28,190 bases of DNA from JAWBOW01 sp038825775. Its GTDB lineage: Archaea; Nanobdellota; Nanobdellia; Woesearchaeales; WAPY01. The stretch is from contig JAWBOW010000006.1 of NCBI GenBank assembly GCA_038825775.1, forward strand, positions 1 through 28,190, in the 5' to 3' direction. Positions 22,808 through 28,190 of this stretch are shown piece after piece. The position numbers were made by a program, and so were the translations under genes. Within the stretch, counting starts at the first letter, position 1; each line of letters opens with the position of its first letter. Below the pieces are notes generated by a model. That model was not told the origin of the DNA, did not search any database, and saw only the letters and a program-made list of their open reading frames with translations.

Positions 22808-23842
22808 ATGGAATCCCCACTAGAATTCAAGGTTTTTTATGACGAAGTTATAAGAAAACCATCAGAAAATCTGGCAATAAACAAACTTTTTAGGCAGTTA
22901 ATAGAAGAGAATAAAGCAAGTTTTACAGGAAGGATTTACAAAAGCAGTGAGGGTGTAATAATAGGAAATAATCAGAGTTTAGGAGATATAAATCTCGATT
23001 ATTGTTCTAGCACGGGTTATGAAATATTAAGAAGAGAAACAGATGGAGGAGCAGTAATAACAAACAAAGATTCTATTTTAACTTATTCTCTATTTTTTAG
23101 AAAATCATTAAACAATAGCATCTCAAAAGAGGATTACTACAAACTTATTTTGATTCCACTTTCAAGAAATCTTAATCAAGCATTAAAAGGCAACAACCCC
23201 AATAAAATTGAATTTGAAATAAGCGGCGATTATTATTTAACATATTCTAAGAATAATAATAAAACTTTGATAAAAGAGAATATACCTCTACAAAGGCATT
23301 TTGTTTATATGGATGAGCATACTGTTCAATTTGATGGTTTTGTAAATTTAAAAAAACCAGACGTCAATGAGATCTCAAAAATAATAAATCTTAGAGAATT
23401 TTATTCAAAAAACGGCAACAGAATAATCTTAGCTGGTGAGAAAGCATACGATCTTAATGGAATGAGTCTTGAAATAAACACAGAAGATGTCAAAATGGAT
23501 TATAGATTAAAGAAAAGCGAGAAGCAAGAGCTTGAAAAGATACAAGGATTGGAAGACCTATTAATAAAGGACATATTCTTGGAAGTGTTAATTAACACTT
23601 TAAAAGACACATTTGGGGCAGAAATAATAAAAAATGAGAAAGATAAAAATAAAAGGGTTTATGGCTTCTTAGAATTTTCTCAAATTAAAGAAGTAAAACA
23701 AGAATTTTTAAAAACACTAAGCGAAGAAGATTCTATCAAATACAAAAAAAATCTTGGAACATGTTTTGTAGATTTATTTGGAGAAGAGAAAGCATTTACA
23801 AGGAAAAATAGAAAAAACAATAAAATTATTTTAAAGAAATAA
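22808..23842 (+). CDS. Divergent lipoate-protein-ligase-like protein
   Basis: A 344-residue protein with the biotin/lipoate ligase fold pattern. Residues 21-27 read NLAINKL, 50-56 VIIGNNQ and 74-83 LRRETDGGAV, corresponding to NLALE, VVIGRNQN and RRxxGGGAV of LplA. The catalytic lysine region, normally K-x-x-G-x-A, is not clear: around residues 150-165 it is replaced by KTLIKENIPLQR. The C-terminal 100 residues have weaker similarity to the LplA accessory domain. It may be a lipoate or related acyl ligase with altered chemistry, or an inactive relative. No lipoylated protein is seen nearby. Confidence 0.62.
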   Translation: MESPLEFKVFYDEVIRKPSENLAINKLFRQLIEENKASFTGRIYKSSEGVIIGNNQSLGDINLDYCSSTGYEILRRETDGGAVITNKDSILTYSLFFRKSLNNSISKEDYYKLILIPLSRNLNQALKGNNPNKIEFEISGDYYLTYSKNNNKTLIKENIPLQRHFVYMDEHTVQFDGFVNLKKPDVNEISKIINLREFYSKNGNRIILAGEKAYDLNGMSLEINTEDVKMDYRLKKSEKQELEKIQGLEDLLIKDIFLEVLINTLKDTFGAEIIKNEKDKNKRVYGFLEFSQIKEVKQEFLKTLSEEDSIKYKKNLGTCFVDLFGEEKAFTRKNRKNNKIILKK

Positions 23843-23865
23843 AAAAATTAGAATATTTCAAAAAC

Positions 23866-23873
23866 TTTATATA
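23866..23873 (+). promoter_or_regulatory. TATA box for the gene at 23898
   Basis: TTTATATA begins 32 bases before the ATG, the same spacing as several other leaderless promoters in the window. Confidence 0.5.
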
Positions 23874-23897
23874 TTCATATTTAAATTTATTATTTTT

Positions 23898-24464
23898 ATG
23901 GTTTATACTATCAAGCTTGACCAGGTTGAATTTCGTTACAAGCATGTTGCTCCAATAAAACCATTATATGAAACACTAAAGGACTGGTTTATGGAGCATG
24001 ATTATAAAGATCCTTACGGCGGAGAAAGTTACCTTGAAACTTTATACTATGTTGACGAGTCACAATACGGGCATAATTATTGGATCTGGTGGAGGGCATT
24101 TAAGAATATAAATTCTCAAATAAGATTTGCACTAAATTTTGACATGTTAGGATTAGCAGTAGAAGATGTTCAAGTTGTTTGGCAGGGAAAAAAATACAAA
24201 GCACAGAATGGAGAATTCACATTTTTTATTAATGGAAGAGTCGAAGTGGATTACAAAAATCAATGGGAGAAAACACCAATAATAAAACCATTCATTGAAG
24301 TAATGTTGAAGAGGATTATGAAAAAGGATTTAGAAGCATATAAGAGAATGCTTGAAAGGGACATAAGAGAACTTCAAGCATTTATAAAAACATACTATAT
24401 GGCCCCACAATTCGTAAAAGAAAAAGAAAGTTATCATCCTTTAAGAGGATACGGTTATGCTTAA
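23898..24464 (+). CDS. Hypothetical protein, family of three paralogues, member 1
   Basis: A 188-residue soluble protein with no signal peptide. It is related to the genes at 26206 and 26756. The shared region covers an N-terminal segment with an LY followed by helical residues, a middle with a short GKK turn and GEF or GRVEVDY, then WEKTP, and a helical C-terminus with DLEAYKRMLERDIRELQAFIKTYY. This member is rich in aromatic residues (YWIWWRAF). The pattern suggests a small beta-sheet plus helix domain. I cannot name the family or a function. Spacing of the TATA box supports the start. Confidence 0.78.
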   Translation: MVYTIKLDQVEFRYKHVAPIKPLYETLKDWFMEHDYKDPYGGESYLETLYYVDESQYGHNYWIWWRAFKNINSQIRFALNFDMLGLAVEDVQVVWQGKKYKAQNGEFTFFINGRVEVDYKNQWEKTPIIKPFIEVMLKRIMKKDLEAYKRMLERDIRELQAFIKTYYMAPQFVKEKESYHPLRGYGYA

Positions 24465-24603
24465 TTATGCTATATTAATCATTTTTTAAAAATTTTAATC
24501 ATAAAAATAAAACAAAAATTTTATAAATAGCCCATTTTTCTAAAAAAAGAATAAAATTAAGAAGGCTTTTTTTGTTTTGAACATTAAAAAATTAATTAAG
24601 CAA

Positions 24604-24676
24604 GCCTCCGTAGCTTAGTAGTTATAGCGGCTGACTTGTAATCAGCAGGTCGGGGGTGCGAATCCCCCCGGAGGCT
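24604..24676 (+). tRNA. tRNA-Thr (anticodon UGU)
   Basis: A 73-base tRNA without encoded CCA. Acceptor stem GCCTCCG pairs with CGGAGGC, anticodon stem GCTGA with TCAGC, and T stem GGGGG with CCCCC. The anticodon loop CTTGTAA gives UGU, hence Thr. The D stem has a 13:22 T-T mismatch. The D loop lacks the usual GG, and the T loop is TGCGAAT, with G in place of the almost invariant U55. A run of eight T begins at the last base. A TATA-like TTTATAAATA lies at 24520-24529, so a 5' leader of about 50 bases would be removed by RNase P. Confidence 0.95.
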
Positions 24677-24683
24677 TTTTTTT
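24677..24683 (+). terminator. T-run terminator after tRNA-Thr
   Basis: Seven T follow the discriminator base directly, as expected for archaeal transcription termination after a stable RNA. Confidence 0.5.
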
Positions 24684-24701
24684 AAAATCGTATCGTAAGG
24701 A

Positions 24702-24710
24702 TTATAAATA
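24702..24710 (+). promoter_or_regulatory. TATA box for the NSUN methyltransferase gene
   Basis: TTATAAATA begins 30 bases before the ATG at 24732, only 19 bases after the tRNA terminator, predicting a leaderless mRNA. Confidence 0.55.
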
Positions 24711-24731
24711 CAAGAACAATATTTCTTAATC

Positions 24732-25610
24732 ATGCATAGAGAGTTCTTTGCAAAAAGATACGAAGAAATTAATGGCAAGATCGTTGAATTTAAATTAAAA
24801 CCATCATTAAGGGTTAATACATTAAAGATCTCTCCTAAAGAATTAAAAATAAGGTTAGAAGAAAAGGGGGTTAAACTTGAAAGGATAAAATTTGTAAATA
24901 ACGGTTTTTATTATGAAAGCAAATTTTCTTTAGGAGCAACAACAGAATATTTATTGGGCTATTATTATTTGCAAGAAGCAGCTTCGATGATTCCAGCAGA
25001 AGTTCTAAATCCTAACAATAAAGATTTAGTTCTGGACATGGCTGCTGCTCCTGGTTCAAAAACAACACAAATCTCACAAATAATGAACAATCAAGGTTTG
25101 ATAATTGCTTTTGAAAAAAATCCAAAAAGAGCGTTTGCTCTTAAAAACAATGTCGAAAGAATGGGCTGCAAGAATGTTTGTGTAATAAATGAAGACATTC
25201 TAAATCTTAAAACAAACATTCAATTTGATAAAATACTATTAGACGCGCCTTGTTCTGGGAATTATCTTAGCCAAAAGGGTTGGTTCTCAAAAAGGGATCT
25301 CAATGGAATAATTAGAAACTCTGAATACCAAAAAAAATTAATTAGAAAAGCACACGAATTGCTTAAAGAAAATGGAATTTTGGTCTATTCAACATGCTCT
25401 TTAGAACCAGAAGAAGATGAAGAGGTTGTTGATTTTGCTCTAAAATTAGGATTCAAGATTTTACCAACACAAATAAAAATAGGTGATGAAGGAATAACTA
25501 AATTTAAAGATAAAAATTTTAGTGAGGACTTAAAATTTGCTAAAAGATTGTGGCCTTATAAGACAAAGACTCAAGGCTTTTTTATTGCAAAACTAAAAAA
25601 GGTAATTTAA
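24732..25610 (+). CDS. NSUN-type RNA cytosine-5 methyltransferase
   Basis: A SAM-dependent RNA m5C methyltransferase of 292 residues in the Nop2/NSUN/RsmB group. LDMAAAPGSKTTQI at 101-114 is the SAM-binding motif. Catalytic cysteines are Cys174 in DAPCSG and Cys222 in STCSLEPEEDE. The N-terminal 90 residues form the usual RNA-binding module with LRVNTLK. The target, tRNA or rRNA, cannot be told. It has its own leaderless promoter and is followed after one base by a PUA-domain protein gene, which suggests the two act together on RNA. Confidence 0.93.
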   Translation: MHREFFAKRYEEINGKIVEFKLKPSLRVNTLKISPKELKIRLEEKGVKLERIKFVNNGFYYESKFSLGATTEYLLGYYYLQEAASMIPAEVLNPNNKDLVLDMAAAPGSKTTQISQIMNNQGLIIAFEKNPKRAFALKNNVERMGCKNVCVINEDILNLKTNIQFDKILLDAPCSGNYLSQKGWFSKRDLNGIIRNSEYQKKLIRKAHELLKENGILVYSTCSLEPEEDEEVVDFALKLGFKILPTQIKIGDEGITKFKDKNFSEDLKFAKRLWPYKTKTQGFFIAKLKKVI

Positions 25611-25611
25611 T

Positions 25612-26184
25612 ATGATAAAAATATTAAATGATAAAAACCTTAAAAAGGAATTAAATTCTTTGTTCAAGTTTCTTAATTCTCTTGGCATAAAAAATCAAGA
25701 TGAAATCTTAAGAAAAATATTAGATTCAGAAGATCATGCTAAAAATAAAAAAATTTTAGTAATGATCTCGAATTCTGATTTAAATTTAAGCGAAGTTTTT
25801 TTGTTAGAAAAAGAAAAATTTGATTTGATAGAAAATAACTTCAAAGATTATAAAATACTAAGTTTAGGACTAAAAATTGGTTCTTTAAAAAATAATTTTA
25901 AGAATTTTATCCCCTCACAAAGATTTTTAGATTTAATATTAAGAAAAACAGATTTCAAATTGAATTATTTAATAGTTAATGAAAAATCAGAATGGTTGTT
26001 CATATGCAAGAGAGACATCTTTAAAAATGGAATTTTAAACAAAAATCATGTTCTTGGAGATAAATTCTTAGTTTTGAACAGCAAAAGAGAATGTATAGGA
26101 ATAGCTGGTTTAAAAAACAAAGATTCAATCATAAAGAATATTTTTGATATTGGAGATTTCTTAAGAAGAGAAAAATTTTTATGA
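25612..26184 (+). CDS. PUA-domain RNA-binding protein, NIP7-like
   Basis: A 190-residue protein. The last 50 residues, including VLNSKRECIGIAGLKNKDSIIKN and FDIGDFLRRE, match the PUA domain of RNA-modifying and ribosome-assembly proteins such as NIP7. The N-terminal part holds mixed helices and strands without a clear active site. It directly follows the NSUN gene with one base between, so it may supply an RNA-binding partner for the methyltransferase. Whether it is a true NIP7 homologue or a PUA accessory factor remains uncertain. Confidence 0.7.
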   Translation: MIKILNDKNLKKELNSLFKFLNSLGIKNQDEILRKILDSEDHAKNKKILVMISNSDLNLSEVFLLEKEKFDLIENNFKDYKILSLGLKIGSLKNNFKNFIPSQRFLDLILRKTDFKLNYLIVNEKSEWLFICKRDIFKNGILNKNHVLGDKFLVLNSKRECIGIAGLKNKDSIIKNIFDIGDFLRREKFL

Positions 26185-26205
26185 ATGCGTTATTTAATAG
26201 AAAAA

Positions 26206-26715
26206 TTATTCAAATTTATACTTGTAAAGGTTAAGATATGATTTTATTGTGTTTATCAAACCTTGAGTGTCTTCTTTTAGTTTTTCCTCAAAACTATCTA
26301 TATAACCCTTATAAATATACTTGTCAAAAACAATCCTTAAGAAATAATAAAATGGAGTTGTTTCCCACCTGTTTTCATAATCAGTATTTAAGAAAGCATC
26401 AATTACAATATTCAACTCACCCCTTTGCATGTGCACCTTTTTGCCATCTTGTTCAACAACAACATCCTTTAAATTGTATATTGTTATGTAAATCCTAATT
26501 TCATTCTTAACATAATCAGTTATCTTTTTCCAAGGCATAAGTTCAATTTCAACATACTTACCATTTTCGCTTATGTGCTCATGATGTCTTATCTCTCTCT
26601 TATCATATCCTTTTTCTCTAAAATACTTGTCAATTATTTGATATAGTTCCTGAACACTAAAAATTCCATTATATTCAATTTTTAATTGTTCTAAAACAAG
26701 ATATTTCTCTGCCAT
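26206..26715 (-). CDS. Hypothetical protein, family of three paralogues, member 2
   Basis: A 169-residue protein related to those at 23898 and 26756. It shares YNGIFSVQELYQIIDKYFREKGY with YRGIFDLKGLYKFMVEYLEKRGF of member 3. It shares QDGKKVHMQRGELNI, DYENRWETTPFYYF and the helical end (EKLKEDTQGLINTIKSYL) with member 1. Histidines cluster at about 43-46 (RHHEH). The charge is mixed and there is no export signal. The role is unknown. It is transcribed opposite to member 1 and in the same direction as member 3, from which it is separated by 40 bases. Confidence 0.78.
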   Translation of the reverse strand: MAEKYLVLEQLKIEYNGIFSVQELYQIIDKYFREKGYDKREIRHHEHISENGKYVEIELMPWKKITDYVKNEIRIYITIYNLKDVVVEQDGKKVHMQRGELNIVIDAFLNTDYENRWETTPFYYFLRIVFDKYIYKGYIDSFEEKLKEDTQGLINTIKSYLNLYKYKFE

Positions 26716-26755
26716 TTTATCCTATTGTCTTTATTTTTATTTTAATATTTTTGTT

Positions 26756-27301
26756 TTAATAAAATGTTCCGGTTCCTTCCATTTCAAGATACTTTTTAAC
26801 AGCATCAAAAAACCTTAAAATCTCATAATACAATGGATCCATATGCTTAAAATCAAGATCTTGCTTAATAACAGCCTTTTCAAAAACACTCTGCAATTTT
26901 ACTAAAAAAGGAGTTTTATTCCACCTTGACTCTCCAAAATCATCAGGATATCCTGTTTCAATCCTTCCAGAAAATGTTAAAGTCATTCTTGCTTTAATCA
27001 TCTTCTTTTTAATGTCATTCTTTATAACCTCAATTTCATCAACAGGAGTTTCTCCAGGCCCATCACCATAAAGGTGCATTACAACTGTAATTACATGCAT
27101 TACATAAGGATCAGCTTTTCTTTTAGCTTCCCACTCAAACTCAATCTCTGCTGTCTTATACTTCATAACCTTTTCATTAAACTCAAAACCCCTTTTTTCA
27201 AGATATTCTACCATAAACTTATACAGTCCTTTCAAATCAAAAATTCCCCTATAATGTAGAACTTCGTAAAGTCCTGCTCTTGAAAAATCATATACTGTCA
27301 T
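26756..27301 (-). CDS. Hypothetical protein, family of three paralogues, member 3
   Basis: A 181-residue protein sharing the same layout: an N-terminal GIFDLKGLYKFM helix, a beta-rich middle with YVMHVITVVMHLYGDGPGETPVDEIEVI, then SGRIETGY, RWNKTPF, and a helical C-terminus (DAVKKYLEM). Compared with member 2 it has an insertion around GDGPGETP. Upstream is a possible promoter region, and the gene probably leads a two-gene transcript with member 2. Function unknown. Confidence 0.78.
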   Translation of the reverse strand: MTVYDFSRAGLYEVLHYRGIFDLKGLYKFMVEYLEKRGFEFNEKVMKYKTAEIEFEWEAKRKADPYVMHVITVVMHLYGDGPGETPVDEIEVIKNDIKKKMIKARMTLTFSGRIETGYPDDFGESRWNKTPFLVKLQSVFEKAVIKQDLDFKHMDPLYYEILRFFDAVKKYLEMEGTGTFY

Positions 27302-27364
27302 AACACACTCTTTTTTTGTTCTTATTTTTATTCTTTTATTAAAATATAAGATAAAATCTCTTTA

Positions 27365-27400
27365 TTATTTAAAAATCTTTTTCTTATTTAAAATCTTTTT
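27365..27400. repeat. Imperfect tandem repeat between divergent genes
   Basis: TTATTTAAAAATCTTTTT (27365-27382) and TTATTTAAAATCTTTTT (27384-27400) follow each other with a single base between, and a partial third copy begins at 27402. They lie between the divergent genes at 27301 and 27467. The elements contain TTTAAA cores and could include promoter parts. Confidence 0.5.
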
Positions 27401-27438
27401 GTTATTTTGCAAATATTAGATTAAAATTCATAAATATT

Positions 27439-27446
27439 TTTAAATA
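27439..27446 (+). promoter_or_regulatory. TATA box for the ZPR1 gene
   Basis: TTTAAATA begins 28 bases before the ATG at 27467, with no ribosome-binding site between, so the mRNA is probably leaderless. Confidence 0.55.
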
Positions 27447-27466
27447 CAAAATTATTTTTTTTTGTT

Positions 27467-28087
27467 ATGACTAAAAAAAACAAGGAAGCTTTAGAAAACA
27501 AACAAAGAGAAGAAGATAAATCAGAAAAAGAAGGTTTCTCATCCAACATTACAGAATTGAAAAACCAGGTTTGTCCAATATGCCATGAAAAAACACTAAC
27601 ACTCACAGAATCAGAAACAGAAATTCCTTACTTTGGTTTGACATACTTATTCAGTATGACCTGTTCAAACTGTAAATTTCACAAAGCAGATGTTGAATCA
27701 GCTGAACAAAAACCTCCTGTAAGATACTCAATAGATGTTTCAGGTGAAGAGGATTTAAAGATAAGGGTTGTAAAATCCAGCAGTGCAACATTAAAAATTC
27801 CAAGGATTGTTGAAATAACTCCAGGACCAGCTTCTAATGGTTATGTCACAAACATTGAAGGAGTAATAAAGAGAGTAAAACACATGTTTGAAGCTCAAAA
27901 GGATGTTGAAGAAGATAATGATAAGAAAAAGGAATATTACAAACTAATAAAAAAACTAAATAGGGTTTTGTGGGGAAGTGAAAGCATTAAAATAATAATT
28001 GAAGATCCAACAGGAAATTCTGCAATAATCTCTGAAAAAGCAAAAGTTGAAAAATTAAAAATTTCAAACAAGGCACAGACAGAATGA
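27467..28087 (+). CDS. ZPR1-type zinc-finger protein
   Basis: A 206-residue archaeal ZPR1 domain protein. The four zinc ligands are Cys36, Cys39, Cys66 and Cys69, in CPIC and CSNC. The downstream part carries the family elements VVKSSSATLKIPRI, EITPGPASNGYVTNIEGVI and IIIEDPTGNSAI. Eukaryotic ZPR1 has two such units and assists eEF1A folding; archaea have one, and by analogy may act on aEF1A, but that is inference. The N-terminal 30 residues are a charged low-complexity extension. The gene is complete and ends about 100 bases before the window edge. Confidence 0.93.
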   Translation: MTKKNKEALENKQREEDKSEKEGFSSNITELKNQVCPICHEKTLTLTESETEIPYFGLTYLFSMTCSNCKFHKADVESAEQKPPVRYSIDVSGEEDLKIRVVKSSSATLKIPRIVEITPGPASNGYVTNIEGVIKRVKHMFEAQKDVEEDNDKKKEYYKLIKKLNRVLWGSESIKIIIEDPTGNSAIISEKAKVEKLKISNKAQTE

Positions 28088-28190
28088 TTTTTTAATTTTA
28101 AAATTTATCTAATACTTCTTAAAAATTAATTCTTTTTCTGTTAAATAATTTAGGACTTTTTTAAAATATTCTCTTTTTGAAATTATTATT

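Noticed and set aside
24596..24778. Minus-strand frame across the tRNA
   Set aside because: It is antisense to tRNA-Thr and the start of the NSUN gene and resembles no protein.
1..28190. CRISPR arrays, insertion sequences, rRNA genes or an integrated element
   Set aside because: I saw no regularly spaced long repeats, transposase or integrase genes, terminal inverted repeats or rRNA sequence; the gene content looks like an ordinary chromosome.

Overview
The window is a very AT-rich piece of an archaeal chromosome. The archaeal signs are a Nop5-fibrillarin gene pair, an archaeal ZPR1 zinc-finger protein, an NSUN-type RNA methyltransferase paired with a PUA-domain protein, a four-gene pyruvate:ferredoxin oxidoreductase, and TATA boxes (TTTAAATA type) whose first base lies about 25-33 bases before many start codons, as expected for leaderless mRNAs. 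Some genes instead carry a GGTG-type Shine-Dalgarno sequence. The small, fermentation-oriented gene set and the many unrecognised short proteins suggest a DPANN-like lineage (Woesearchaeota/Pacearchaeota type). That placement is inference, not proof.

Layout. 1-1068: tail of a gene, a tandem palindrome, and a hypothetical gene. 1079-4561 (minus): porG-porD-porA-porB, with an unusual 352-base purine-rich gap on the coding strand between porD and porA. 4663-5273 (minus): a DUF134 regulator and a DUF5320 protein, both carrying CxC motifs, next to a double operator. 5428-6483: a DHH-DHHA1 phosphoesterase. 6484-10861: two modules, each a DNA-binding regulator followed by a secreted glycoprotein-like paralogue, flanking acetate kinase and a DUF167 protein. 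10940-14851: a membrane metalloprotease, a large anchored surface protein, a JAMM metalloprotease and a hypothetical protein. 14912-18047: a D-lactate-dehydrogenase-like enzyme, a membrane-anchored endonuclease-like protein, phosphotransacetylase, a candidate structured small RNA and a nitroreductase. 18113-21027: Nop5, fibrillarin and a coiled-coil protein. 21173-28087: cysteinyl-tRNA synthetase, a divergent lipoate-ligase-like protein, tRNA-Thr(UGU), an NSUN methyltransferase, a PUA protein, three divergent paralogues of an unrecognised family, and ZPR1.

Taken together, POR, Pta and AckA give a route from pyruvate to acetate with ATP, and the 2-hydroxyacid dehydrogenase could dispose of reductant as D-lactate. 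Nop5, fibrillarin, NSUN, the PUA protein, CysRS and tRNA-Thr serve RNA modification and translation. The points most worth a second look are the candidate small RNA at about 17440-17531, the regulator/secreted-paralogue modules, the triplicated 170-190-residue family at 23898-27301, the palindromic operators around several promoters, and a tRNA-Thr with non-canonical D- and T-loop bases.
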